Assembly (NCBI GenBank): GCA_020850695.1
Contig: JADZEF010000238.1
Span: 1-64,000, forward strand
Length of the DNA stretch: 64,000 nucleotides
Source: Planctomycetaceae bacterium
GTDB taxonomy: Bacteria; Planctomycetota; Planctomycetia; Planctomycetales; Planctomycetaceae
Direction of reading: 5' to 3'
The notes beneath the pieces are model-generated. The model ran no database searches and was not told the DNA's origin. It saw only the letters and a program-made list of their open reading frames with translations. Position numbers and translations under genes: made by a program. Shown piece after piece: positions 49,111 through 57,704 of the stretch; position 1 is the stretch's first letter; each line of letters opens with the position of its first letter.

Positions 49111-50265
49111 TCAACGAGCGATCTGTTCCAGCAGATCCGCGACCTCTGTGGCGGCCCCGGGTCGCGAGAGGGACCGCATCGCCTCGGCGGCGGCCTTCCT
49201 TCGAGGTTCATCCCGCAAAAGTGTTCGCAGTGCCGCGGTGAATTCGGCCAGTGTCTGCGACGTCTCGCCGCGCTCCAGCACCATCACGGCGCCCCCTCCG
49301 CGCCCATAGGCTTCGGCATTGGCCCGCTGGTGATCGTCGGCCGCATGCGGATAGGGAACCAGGACTGCCGGCAGACCGGCACAGGCCATCTCGGCCAGCG
49401 TCGTCGCTCCCGCGCGGCCGACCACCAGATCGGCCTGTCGCAGCTCCTCGGGCATGTCATCAAGGAACGGACGGACGTCGACATCGAGCCCGGCGGCAGG
49501 GTAGCGGCCGCGCACCGCGTCTGCCTCGTCCCCCGCCTGGTGCACGATCCGCCATCCGGTCAGCGAGGCGTGCGATGCGCCGGCAAACGCCGTCATGAGA
49601 GCGTTCAAACTCCGCGATCCGAGGCTGCCGCCAAGCACAAGCAGCGTCGGTCGGCGGGACTCGGCAGGATTCTCACGACGCTTCCCACTCGCCATGGCCG
49701 CGATCTCCCGCCGCACCGGATTGCCGGTGGTCCGGCACCGCGGGCGATACCGCGGAGCGAGCCGTTCGATCGTCTCGTCAAACGAGACGCAGATGGTCTC
49801 GGCCCAGCGCGACAGCCAGCGGGTGGCGCGGCCGGGAATGATGTTCTGCTCGATCAGCACGACAGGAATCCGCTGCCGGCTTGCGGCCCAGACGATGGGA
49901 CCGCTTGCGAAACCCCCGAGCCCGATGACCGCGGCGGGGCGGCGGTCGCGGAGGAGGCGACATGCGATGCGAAGGGCGCGTCCCATTCGCCAGGCGAATC
50001 GCCACGGGGCGCGTTTCAGAGTCGCCAGGGACTCGGTGGGAAGGGGCGCCGTCTCGAACCCGCTCTGTGCGAGAATCCGCTGATCGATGGGACGCTCGGA
50101 ACCGACAAAGAGTATTCCGGTCGCCGCCCGTCGACGACGCAGTTCCTCCGCCACCGCGATTCCCGGAAACAGGTGCCCGCCGGTACCACCGCCGGCGAAC
50201 AGGAAGAGGGGCTTGCCGGGGGCCGGAGTTGCCGCCGCATCATGCGACCGCTCGACCGCGATCAC
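49111..50265 (-). CDS. murG: UDP-N-acetylglucosamine--N-acetylmuramyl-pentapeptide transferase
   Basis: A 384-residue GT28 glycosyltransferase that adds GlcNAc to lipid I at the inner membrane face. The N-terminal domain has FLFAGGGTGGHLFPGIAVAEEL, and the acceptor region GFASGPIVWAA. The donor-binding C-terminal domain has LVLGGSLGSRSLN, VVGRAGATTLAEMACAGLPAVLVPYPHAADDHQ, the last including the conserved Glu and Asp/His. Domains are complete. It starts at a GTG that overlaps the small gene upstream by 4 nt. It is separated from murC-murB-ddl by about 7.5 kb. Confidence 0.95.
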   Translation of the reverse strand: MIAVERSHDAAATPAPGKPLFLFAGGGTGGHLFPGIAVAEELRRRRAATGILFVGSERPIDQRILAQSGFETAPLPTESLATLKRAPWRFAWRMGRALRIACRLLRDRRPAAVIGLGGFASGPIVWAASRQRIPVVLIEQNIIPGRATRWLSRWAETICVSFDETIERLAPRYRPRCRTTGNPVRREIAAMASGKRRENPAESRRPTLLVLGGSLGSRSLNALMTAFAGASHASLTGWRIVHQAGDEADAVRGRYPAAGLDVDVRPFLDDMPEELRQADLVVGRAGATTLAEMACAGLPAVLVPYPHAADDHQRANAEAYGRGGGAVMVLERGETSQTLAEFTAALRTLLRDEPRRKAAAEAMRSLSRPGAATEVADLLEQIAR

Positions 50266-50600
50266 ATTTCGTCGCCGCTCGCTTCGGCCGGCGCGCCCTT
50301 CGCGTCTTTGCGCTTCAGTTCGGCGTCGTGAGCGGCGATGAACTTCTTCAGCTCATCGGCGAAGCCCAGCAGGCGGTTCCACTGCTCGACATAGAGCGTG
50401 ACGGGCATCCGCTGCAGGCCGTAGACCGAGAGGGCTCCCTTGGCGCTCACCTTGCAGTAGAGGCCGGTCCGTTTCTTGTCTTCGGCGGCATCGAGGAGCT
50501 TGTCCGCTTCCTGCTCCGAGATCTCTCCGGACTTCAACTTGCGAAGAATTTCCGAGCGGTCCACGCGGCGCCTCCGTGGGAATGGGACGACAAAGCTCAT
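50262..50600 (-). CDS. Small conserved planctomycete protein upstream of murG
   Basis: A 112-residue soluble protein. It contains RVDRSEILRKLKSGEISEQEADKLLDAAEDK, a SHOCT-like two-helix motif, and a beta-rich segment with LYCKVSAKGALSVYGLQRMPVTLY, ending in a helical Lys/Glu-rich tail. Not tied to a known function. Its stop overlaps the murG GTG (TGA/GTG), so translational coupling to murG is likely and a cell-envelope role is possible. The start at 50600 is an ATG; a TTG at 50603 is an alternative. Confidence 0.7.
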   Translation of the reverse strand: MSFVVPFPRRRRVDRSEILRKLKSGEISEQEADKLLDAAEDKKRTGLYCKVSAKGALSVYGLQRMPVTLYVEQWNRLLGFADELKKFIAAHDAELKRKDAKGAPAEASGDEM

Positions 50601-50727
50601 CAAATCTTAAGACGGGTAAGCGCGCGAAGTTTAGCCGGTGGCTCGTGGGGGGTCAAATGGGGCCTTTTTCCAAATCGGGCAATGCGTAGCCATCACGCAC
50701 CCCGGCCATAACGACGAATGGACACCC

Positions 50728-51681
50728 TCAGTGGGCATGGATGTGTGGCGTCTCGGCCGTGGCCGGTCCCGACGACGTGCTCGGAACGTGGGCCGGATCG
50801 GCGTTGCTCATCCGTGGGTCGGGATAAGGAACCAGACGTTCCGCCGTCACTCCGACTCCGGAAGAACCATACGTCATCGGAGCGCCGCCCCCGTAAGCCA
50901 TCGGCGGAGCGTACGTCATCGGAGACGACGAGGCCTGCATCGACATCGGCGAGGAGGCATAAGGGTTGCCGTATGGAGTGCCGTAGGCCATCTGCGGGGC
51001 GAGGGTGACCTGCGCCCCGGTCGCGGCTCGTTCGTTCGCCCGGTACGTCCAGTTGGGACGCATTGCCGCCAGCCGCGAGTGAACCTGCGGCTGGTTGTAA
51101 TTCGCCGAGAGAGACCGCTGGTACATCGCGACCGCTTCCTGGTTGCGGCCGCTGTCCTGGTAGATCTGTCCCAGGTGAGCGAGAGCGGTCGGGTGGTTGG
51201 GCTGCGCCCGCAGCGCCTGCCGCAGCGACTGCTCGGCCCCGGCCACGTCCCCCATCTCGCGCTGCATCCACGCCATTTCGACCTGCGAGCCGGGCGAGTA
51301 CGGCTGCGTCGACGACCATCCCTGCAACAGCGCCACCGCATCCTGTTGTCGCCCCTGGTCTCGCATCATCGAGGCCAGCGCGTGGTATGACGGCTGGTGT
51401 GAGGGATCCTGCGTCAAAGCCCGCCGCAGCGTGTACTCGGCTCCCCGTGTGTCTCCCTGGCGGTTCATCGCCATCGCCAGATTGTGGGCGTAATCGGCGT
51501 TCCAGGGATCATCGATGGCGGCCCGCTGGAACTCGTGGCGGGCGGCCGTGTAGTTGCCGGCCTTGTAGTAGCTCATCCCCTGCATGTTGGCGACGCGGGC
51601 GTTCATCGAATTGCACCCGCCGGCGAACGCCAGCAGCGTGAAAGCGGGAACGACCCACAGAGTGGAGGCCCGGCGATGCAT
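50728..51681 (-). CDS. TPR lipoprotein with Met/Tyr/Pro-rich tail
   Basis: A 317-residue lipoprotein. The signal MHRRASTLWVVPAFTLLAFAGGC has lipobox FAGGC. Tetratricopeptide repeats span about 35-195: MSYYKAGNYTAARHEFQRAA, ALTQDPSHQPSYHALASMM, AEQSLRQALRAQPNHPTALAHLGQIY and AVAMYQRSL. The tail from about 205 is low-complexity, rich in Pro, Tyr, Met and Gly (YGTPYGNPYASS). Probably a peptidoglycan- or outer-membrane-associated scaffold. The ATG at 51681 gives the signal peptide; upstream codons are unconserved. Confidence 0.83.
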   Translation of the reverse strand: MHRRASTLWVVPAFTLLAFAGGCNSMNARVANMQGMSYYKAGNYTAARHEFQRAAIDDPWNADYAHNLAMAMNRQGDTRGAEYTLRRALTQDPSHQPSYHALASMMRDQGRQQDAVALLQGWSSTQPYSPGSQVEMAWMQREMGDVAGAEQSLRQALRAQPNHPTALAHLGQIYQDSGRNQEAVAMYQRSLSANYNQPQVHSRLAAMRPNWTYRANERAATGAQVTLAPQMAYGTPYGNPYASSPMSMQASSSPMTYAPPMAYGGGAPMTYGSSGVGVTAERLVPYPDPRMSNADPAHVPSTSSGPATAETPHIHAH

Positions 51682-52181
51682 GAAAGGCTCACTGGAGGGA
51701 GCAGAGGACGGGAGGCAATGCACGGGCGGCCAGCCATGGGGCGGGTCGTCGGCAAAACCTGGCTCAGACTTGAGGGAAATTCGGAGAAAATCGAAGGGGG
51801 CGGGAGAATACCGATGCGTGAGGACTGCTGCAAGAGCGTTTACAAGAGGCGGCCGAACGCGCCCAAATCGTTGTCACGAAAGGGTTCGCGAGATGAAATG
51901 GCGGTGGGAATTCGATGGCGAAAGTGCGGCCAAACGGCAGACGGGCCTTCCGATCACAGTAACGCTCAGAGCAATGGGACATCGGAGACCGCCGCGGCGG
52001 CAGCGCCACGATCGATGAATCTCTCGCGGAGCACCCACGGCAGCGCCCACATCACTCGCGCCACGGGATCGCGCCACGGGATCGCGACTCGACCCGGTCG
52101 AGCATGCCGAATCGCCGTCCGTGGACTACAGTCAGAACGCCCGGCTGGCCGGGCCGTGTTCCATCGCCCGGACTTCGTGCC
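51682..52181. other. Divergent intergenic region
   Basis: About 500 nt between the TPR lipoprotein and the DHOD/8-TM fusion, carrying two promoters by position. A 13-bp tandem duplication (GCGCCACGGGATC at 52058 and 52071) lies near the fusion gene. No other gene or RNA seen. Confidence 0.4.
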
Positions 52182-54128
52182 ATGCCCGACTGGTCATACC
52201 AGACACTGTTCCGCCCGATCCTGTTCCGCCTCCCGGTCGGCGCCAGCCGCGACCTGGCGCTCGGAGCCATGGGATTGCTCGCCCGGCTTCCCTTGGGAAC
52301 AGCCGTCATTCGCTTCATGGGGCACATGGCCCCCGACCCCCGGCTAAGTCACACCGCCGGAGAAATCGAATTCGCCGGGCGCGTCGGTCTCGGTGCGTCC
52401 GTCGATCCCGAACTCCGCGCTCCCGCCGCCCTCTCTCGCATGGGCGTGGCCTTCCTCGAAGTCGGCCCGCTCTCCCCCTCTCCGCCGGCCCGCTCGGCTC
52501 CCATCGGGCGCATCCTGGAGCGCGAGCGGCTGACGTTCGATTCGCCGCGCGACGTTCTCGACGCAACACGCGCCGCGCGAGCCCTTCGAGAGATCAGGCA
52601 CATCCCGATCTTCGTGCGAGTCGACTTGTCCGGAACTCCGTCAGACGCGGATCGAGATCGGCTTCTGTCGCTGCAATGCAACTCCTCGTCCGATTTATCG
52701 ACACGGGCGGCTGCGTATCTCCTGACGCCCGACCGCTGGGATTCGCTGCCCATGATGTTGTCGCGGCTTCGCGAGGAGACGCCGGAACCTTTGCGAAAAC
52801 CCATGCTGGCGGTGTTGAAGGCCGATGAGGCAACGCGTGCCGCCCCCATCCTTCAGAGTTGCTTCGAACAGCAACTCCTCGCCGGAGTGCTGGTCGAAGG
52901 CGAGACGGTCGACGACGCGGGACACCGTGTGCTGGGGGCGGAGTGCTTTCCGGCGCTGATCCCCGCGGTTCGAGCATTGCGGGGCGTGGTACCCGACGGA
53001 GCGATCCTGGCGGCCTCTGGCGGCGTCCATGAACCGCAGCACGCTCTGGAACTGCTGGACGCGGGGGCGAACCTCGTCTCGATCGATTCGGGAATGATCT
53101 TCTCGGGTCCAGGTCTGCCGAAGCGGATCAACGAAGCCATGTTCCATCGCCAGTCGGAGCGGGAACCGCCGCCTGCCAAGACCCCGGAGCGGCAAACCAA
53201 CGTTCGCCCCACGCAACAGTCGTGGTTCTGGACGGCGCTGATCGGGGCCGCCATGTTCCTCGGCGGCATCATGGCAATGATCATCGCCACGACGCGCGTC
53301 GTCATGCCGTACGACGAGGCGATGGCGGGGCTCACCCGCGAACAGATCGTCGAGATCAACGACCGCCTGCTCCACTTCATGACGCACGACCGCGTCACGC
53401 TCTCAGGCACGATGCTGGCAGTCGGAATCCTGTACCTCGTGCTGTCATGGTACGGCTCGCGGCGGGGAATGCACTGGGCTCACGTGGCCATCATCGCGTC
53501 GTCGCTCGCCGGCTTCACGAGCTTCTTTCTGTTCCTCGGCTTCGGCTACTTCGACCCGTTCCACGCCTTCGTGACGGCGGTGATGCTGCAGCCGGTGCTG
53601 CTGGCCATGCACAGCGACCTGCCGGAATACCGCCATCCCGTCGCCCCCGAGCTGACGAACGACCGGGCGTGGCGGCTGAGCCAGTGGGGGCAGTTGATCT
53701 TCATCGGGCACGGCGCGGTGCTGATCGTCGCGGGGTGCGTGATTTCGAGCGTCGGGATCTCGCACGTCTTCGTGCATGAAGACCTGGAGTTCATGCACAC
53801 GACGGCCGAGCATCTGTTCGACGCCCACCCACGGCTGGTGCCGCTCGTCGCGCACGATAGGGCGACGTTTGGCGGGATGCTGATCTCGTGCGGGGTGTGC
53901 GTGTTCCTGTCATCGCTGTGGGGCTTCCGCCGCGGCAACGCGTGGCTATGGTGGGCTCTGGTGACAGCGGGGACCATCGCGTACGTCGCGACGATCTGCG
54001 TCCATTGGCACGTCGGCTACACCAGCCTGATGCATCTGCTTCCGGCCTACGCGGGGCTCGCGATGATCGCCGTCGGCGGGGCACTGTCGTACGGACATCT
54101 CTGCCCCGCACCCGGGCTGCGGCTTTGA
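52182..54128 (+). CDS. Dihydroorotate-dehydrogenase-like domain fused to an 8-TM duplicated module
   Basis: A 648-residue fusion. Residues 1-330 resemble class 2 dihydroorotate dehydrogenase: the N-terminal helices (YQTLFRPILFRLP) precede a TIM-barrel-like part that ends with ASGGVHEPQHALELLDAGANLVSIDSGMIFSGPGL, close to the DHOD FMN-phosphate site. The substrate-binding strands are poorly conserved (FVRVDL in place of the Lys-containing motif), so activity is doubtful. Residues 347-643 form eight transmembrane helices in two copies of one unit, each with an HDRxTxxG motif (His402 and His558) and a xRRGxxW turn. The last residues (APGLRL) and stop derive from a family D repeat. Confidence 0.75.
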   Translation: MPDWSYQTLFRPILFRLPVGASRDLALGAMGLLARLPLGTAVIRFMGHMAPDPRLSHTAGEIEFAGRVGLGASVDPELRAPAALSRMGVAFLEVGPLSPSPPARSAPIGRILERERLTFDSPRDVLDATRAARALREIRHIPIFVRVDLSGTPSDADRDRLLSLQCNSSSDLSTRAAAYLLTPDRWDSLPMMLSRLREETPEPLRKPMLAVLKADEATRAAPILQSCFEQQLLAGVLVEGETVDDAGHRVLGAECFPALIPAVRALRGVVPDGAILAASGGVHEPQHALELLDAGANLVSIDSGMIFSGPGLPKRINEAMFHRQSEREPPPAKTPERQTNVRPTQQSWFWTALIGAAMFLGGIMAMIIATTRVVMPYDEAMAGLTREQIVEINDRLLHFMTHDRVTLSGTMLAVGILYLVLSWYGSRRGMHWAHVAIIASSLAGFTSFFLFLGFGYFDPFHAFVTAVMLQPVLLAMHSDLPEYRHPVAPELTNDRAWRLSQWGQLIFIGHGAVLIVAGCVISSVGISHVFVHEDLEFMHTTAEHLFDAHPRLVPLVAHDRATFGGMLISCGVCVFLSSLWGFRRGNAWLWWALVTAGTIAYVATICVHWHVGYTSLMHLLPAYAGLAMIAVGGALSYGHLCPAPGLRL

Positions 54129-54257
54129 GCAGCCCGGGTGCCGAAGCAGACGGCGCTCGTCGAGCTTGTACGATCAAACAAGAGCCCGACGTCATGAGGC
54201 TTGAGAGCGTCGACTGATTCGGCACCCAGGGTGCTCAGAGCCGCACCCTGGGTGCTG
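54108..54257. repeat. REPIN-like pair, family D, copy 1
   Basis: Hairpin GCACCCGGGCTGCGG-CTTTGAG-CAGCCCGGGTGC (54108-54141) and hairpin GGCACCCAGGGTGC-TCAGAGCC-GCACCCTGGGTGC (54221-54255) are separated by about 80 nt. The first hairpin contains the stop codon of the upstream gene. Copy 2 is at 63761-63887. Confidence 0.88.
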
Positions 54258-54277
54258 CGCGGGGTGCGCCTTCAGCA

Positions 54278-55204
54278 TCACGCCGGCGGATGCAACTCGG
54301 GCCGCAGCCAGATGAAGCTCTTGCCGAGACGGCCGCCGTAGTTGCCTGCCGAGATCCGCACCAGGCCCGGCGTCTCGACCGACGCCTCAATCGCCGCCTG
54401 CGTCGCCTTCGAGACGGCTTCCAGGTCGTGCCCGTTGATGATGATCTCCATGATCGAATTCACCCCCGCCGGGAGCTGCGACGCCGCGGCCGGGTTGTCG
54501 CGGAGCGTCGGGCAGAAGGGGACGTTCGTGCTGGCGAACAGGAACTTGTAGCGGCTCCCCGCCTTCGACCCGCTCGCCGCAATCCCGCCGGGGAACGGCA
54601 TGATCGTCCCCCGCAACTTCTGGATCGCCCGTACCCCGCGCTCGGCCGCCTCCAGCGACGCGTCCACGCTCTCGGCGAAGAACCAGAGGTTCCCCCCCAT
54701 GATGCCGTCGCGGAATCCGAATCGCCGGTCGATCGTGAACTCGCCCCCCATCGTCGGCAGCACCCACACCTTCCGCCCGTGCCGCACCGCCCGCTGCTGA
54801 AACCCGTCCCCGAAAAAGCTGACCTTCCGCCCGAGCTTAAAGTACTTCTCGGTATCGAGCAGATTGAAGCACGCAGCCGTCGGACAGGTGAGGACGTTCT
54901 GGCTCAACCGGGCCAGCAGCGCCTTCTCCATCGCGGGTTCGCGGTCCTTCCGGAACCGCGGGATGTGGAACTGGCAGATGGCCCCCGGCCGGCCGTCGGG
55001 CGTGACGAACGACTCATCGCCGCCGGGACCGACGTAGCAATCGACCCCCGCCTCGCAGTCGCACATGATGGTGCTCGACGCGTGCCCGGTCGCCGCCTGG
55101 CACGCATGATCGAGCCACGTCCGGTCGCGTGCGGTGATCAGCACCTCCGCATAGATGCTGCGAAAAGCCTCGGCATAAGTGTCATCAACAGCGGCGCGCG
55201 GCAC
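54278..55204 (-). CDS. ftr: Formylmethanofuran--tetrahydromethanopterin formyltransferase
   Basis: A 308-residue enzyme of C1 transfer with methanofuran and tetrahydromethanopterin, found in methanogens, methylotrophs and planctomycetes. The N-terminus VDDTYAEAF and the following ITARDRTWLDHACQAATGHASSTIMCDCEAGVD match the family opening, with FTIDRRFGFRDGIMGGNLWFF and SRYKFLFASTNVPFCPTL further on. The C-terminal LVRISAGNYGGRLGK is typical. Length matches relatives if translation starts at the GTG at 55204; an earlier GTG at 55240 lies in a REP palindrome. A 5-formyl-THF cyclo-ligase gene is next upstream on the same strand. Confidence 0.92.
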   Translation of the reverse strand: MPRAAVDDTYAEAFRSIYAEVLITARDRTWLDHACQAATGHASSTIMCDCEAGVDCYVGPGGDESFVTPDGRPGAICQFHIPRFRKDREPAMEKALLARLSQNVLTCPTAACFNLLDTEKYFKLGRKVSFFGDGFQQRAVRHGRKVWVLPTMGGEFTIDRRFGFRDGIMGGNLWFFAESVDASLEAAERGVRAIQKLRGTIMPFPGGIAASGSKAGSRYKFLFASTNVPFCPTLRDNPAAASQLPAGVNSIMEIIINGHDLEAVSKATQAAIEASVETPGLVRISAGNYGGRLGKSFIWLRPELHPPA

Positions 55205-55226
55205 GGCGAATAGTCCTGACTTCGAA

Positions 55227-55419
55227 CGTAGCACGGGCACTCCTGCCCGTGCGAAAAAGCCTTCAAGAAGCGATTGGCTCGACTCAGTCTGAGTGCACAG
55301 GATATCCGCAGGTTATCCTGGCTCACTGAAACTGAGCCGATGCAAGCCGAGACCTGATTTCAAAGAGCATCGACGAACGTCGCGAAGCGTTTCACACGGG
55401 CAGGAGTGCCCGTGCTACG
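55227..55419. repeat. REPIN of family A, next to ftr
   Basis: Inverted palindromes at 55227-55256 (CGTAGCACGGGCACTCCTGCCCGTGCGAAAA) and 55390-55419 (TTTCACACGGGCAGGAGTGCCCGTGCTACG) are separated by about 135 nt. The loop base differs from other family A copies (CTC/GAG with CC/GG centre). It occupies most of the gap between ftr and the cyclo-ligase gene. Confidence 0.9.
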
Positions 55420-55433
55420 TCTCGGACTCGGCA

Positions 55434-56033
55434 TCACCCGCGGCCGCGCCCTTCATAGACGGCCGCTTCGGTCACGACCTTGTCCATGAACACGTCGTGA
55501 TCCATCATCGGGATCTCGTCGAAGAGCTGGCACTCGAAGGCCAGCGCAACGAGCGGCGTCTCGCGGCGGGCGTGCTCAAGGAGCTTGTCGTAGTAACCCT
55601 TGCCGTGGCCGGTGCGGCCGCCGCGGCGATCGAAGGCGACGCCGGGAACCATGATCAGGTCGAGCTCTTCGACCGACACCTTTTTCGCTTCGACCGTCCG
55701 CAGCTCGGGCTTCGGTTCGAGAATCTTGTACATCCCGACCGAGAGCTCATCCATGCTTTCGAGATGGAACAGCTCCAGTTCGCCGTCGACGCAGTACGGG
55801 ACGACGATCTTCTTCCCGCTGGTCAGGGCGTTCGGCAGCTCATGACGGGTGCGGGCTTCGCTGCGGACGTCGAGATAGAAGAGGACCGTCTTCGCCGCGG
55901 CATACTCGGGAAGGCTCATGAACCGCTGGACGATGGTCCGGCTGATTTCGTCCTTGTTGGGAAGGGCGTTGCGGGCCGCATGGGCCTGCTCGCGGATCTG
56001 CGTCTTGCGGTCAGCGGCACTCGTCGTGGTCAT
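55434..56033 (-). CDS. 5-formyltetrahydrofolate cyclo-ligase
   Basis: A 199-residue enzyme converting 5-formyl-THF to 5,10-methenyl-THF with ATP. The N-terminus has REQAHAARNALP; the ATP/substrate motif is IMVPGVAFDRRGGRTGHGKGYYDKLL, with the GxGxGYYD core, and the C-terminal region ALAFECQLFDEIPMMDHDVFMDKVVTE. All are intact. The ATG at 56033 is used. It lies beside ftr, so two one-carbon enzymes of different cofactor systems are adjacent, but a REPIN separates them. Confidence 0.93.
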   Translation of the reverse strand: MTTTSAADRKTQIREQAHAARNALPNKDEISRTIVQRFMSLPEYAAAKTVLFYLDVRSEARTRHELPNALTSGKKIVVPYCVDGELELFHLESMDELSVGMYKILEPKPELRTVEAKKVSVEELDLIMVPGVAFDRRGGRTGHGKGYYDKLLEHARRETPLVALAFECQLFDEIPMMDHDVFMDKVVTEAAVYEGRGRG

Positions 56034-56146
56034 CAATCAAAGCTCCTGGACAATGCACGGGCGACGGACCCTATGTTAGGCCCAATCACCCAACCGGACC
56101 AGCGAACGGCTCGCTCCCCTTGCTGGCTGAGGGAAAGCCAAAGGCA

Positions 56147-56294
56147 TTTAACGCAAAGACGCAAGGGGCGCAAAGAGTCGCGAAGCAGAAGAGCTTGCGG
56201 ACAAAGATCTTCCATCACGCGATGTGCAGGCGAGCTTTCCGCCGTCTGCCTCCCCTTTGCGTTTCTTCGCGTCCTTTGCGTCTTTGCGTTAAGA
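56147..56294. repeat. Inverted-repeat element (TTTAACGCAAAGACGC type)
   Basis: TTTAACGCAAAGACGCAAGGGGCGCAAAGAGTCGCGAAG at the left and CTTCGCGTCCTTTGCGTCTTTGCGTTAAGA at the right are inverted arms. The element spans about 148 nt and ends just before the stop of the FtsX-like gene. A half-copy is at 14443-14490. Confidence 0.85.
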
Positions 56295-56302
56295 TTTCCT
56301 TT

Positions 56303-57697
56303 TCATCCGCGCCGGATCGCATCCATAGGCATCAGGCGCATCGCCCACAACGCGGGATAAAGGCCTCCGAGGACACCCAGCACCGTGCTGAAGACGACCG
56401 CGAACAACAGCAGGCCGGGGCTCGCGTAGAGCGTCACCCGCGTCGGCCACGCGGCGTTCACCACGTGCGTGCCGGCCCAGCCGAAGAGGCTGCCGAACAC
56501 ACCGCCGGCCACGCCCAGCAGCCCGCTCTCGAAGGTGATGAGCTTCAGCACGTCGGTCTTCGTCCAGCCGTTCGCCTTGAGAATTCCGAACTCGATGATC
56601 CGCTCGGTCACGCTCATCAGCATCGTGTTGACGATGCTCAACACCGCAATCGTCACGCCGATGCTCGTCAGCACGGTCAGGAAGACGTCGAGATCGTCGG
56701 CCATCTTGTCGATCCGCTCGCCGAACTCGGCCACGCTCTTCACTTCGATCGGCCCAGTCTCGGTCACCGACAGTTTGACGTTACGCGCCTTCGATGGCGA
56801 CCGCTTGCTGGCATCGCTCGACGGCGACGTCCCGTTCCCCGACCCATCAGGGGGAACGGGTGCCACGCCCGGCGGAAGCTTCGGCGGAGCTGTCTCGAGG
56901 AACCAGTTCTGAAAGAACCGCACCAGGTCGAGCAGGCCGTTGCCCGAAGGGACAGAAAGCGACTTCGCCGCCGTCGAGATCCACGGCTTCACGTCGTTCG
57001 ACCGGCCGCGGAAAAGCTTCGGAATCTCCTTCTGCAGCCGCTCTTCATCCGCGGCCCCCGTCGGCTCGATGTAGAACGACGACACCGACCCCGGATCGAA
57101 CCGCGTCATCCCCCTCACCACATCGATGTCGAGGATGATGGCGATGTCCAGCAGCAGCGACCCGCAATGGTAGATCCCGACAATCGTCACGTCCTGGCCG
57201 TTCACCCGCAGCGTATCGCCGACCCCCTTCTCGAACTCTTCCGCGATCTGCCTGCTGATCACCGCGTTGAAAGTATTGCGGTCATCGAGCGTCAGGAACC
57301 GCCCCGCCACAATGTCGTCCTGGTAGATCCTCTGCTTCAGCTTCAACCGCGTCGCGATGTCGGTGCCGAAGAGAAACCGCGGCGGACTGAGAATCATCTT
57401 CTCGTCGATGACGTTCACCCGCGACCAGACTTCAGGGCTGACGTATTCGACGCCGGGCAGCCCCGCAATCTCATCACCCCAGGATGCGGGGAGATGCGAG
57501 AACAGCGGGACGGGAGCGCCGGGCTGCATGGCGATAAGGCCGTGCAGGCGTTCGAAGGTGCTGGAGACGAGGCGATCGAGCCCGCGGGCGACGGAGAAGA
57601 GCCCCACCATGCCGATGATGGCGACCGTCAGCCCCAGCAGCGACAGCAGCGACCGCATCGGCCGGCTGAACAGGTTGCGGACGGCGAACTTGAGCAT
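56303..57697 (-). CDS. FtsX/MacB-like ABC transporter permease
   Basis: A 464-residue membrane protein. An N-terminal transmembrane helix (SLLSLLGLTVAIIGMVGLFSVA) precedes a large periplasmic domain (about 45-335, with ERLHGLIAMQPGAPV and NGQDVTIVGIYHCG). Three C-terminal helices with FtsX signatures follow (ISVLTSIGVTIAVLSIVNTMLMSVTERIIEFGILKANGWTK, LLGVAGGVFGSLFGW, LGVLGGLYPALWAMRL). This is the permease half of MacB/LolE-type transporters; no ATP-binding subunit is adjacent. Probably moves lipoproteins or lipid-like substrates. Start ATG 57697. Confidence 0.88.
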   Translation of the reverse strand: MLKFAVRNLFSRPMRSLLSLLGLTVAIIGMVGLFSVARGLDRLVSSTFERLHGLIAMQPGAPVPLFSHLPASWGDEIAGLPGVEYVSPEVWSRVNVIDEKMILSPPRFLFGTDIATRLKLKQRIYQDDIVAGRFLTLDDRNTFNAVISRQIAEEFEKGVGDTLRVNGQDVTIVGIYHCGSLLLDIAIILDIDVVRGMTRFDPGSVSSFYIEPTGAADEERLQKEIPKLFRGRSNDVKPWISTAAKSLSVPSGNGLLDLVRFFQNWFLETAPPKLPPGVAPVPPDGSGNGTSPSSDASKRSPSKARNVKLSVTETGPIEVKSVAEFGERIDKMADDLDVFLTVLTSIGVTIAVLSIVNTMLMSVTERIIEFGILKANGWTKTDVLKLITFESGLLGVAGGVFGSLFGWAGTHVVNAAWPTRVTLYASPGLLLFAVVFSTVLGVLGGLYPALWAMRLMPMDAIRRG

Positions 57698-57704
57698 CGG
57701 GGGA

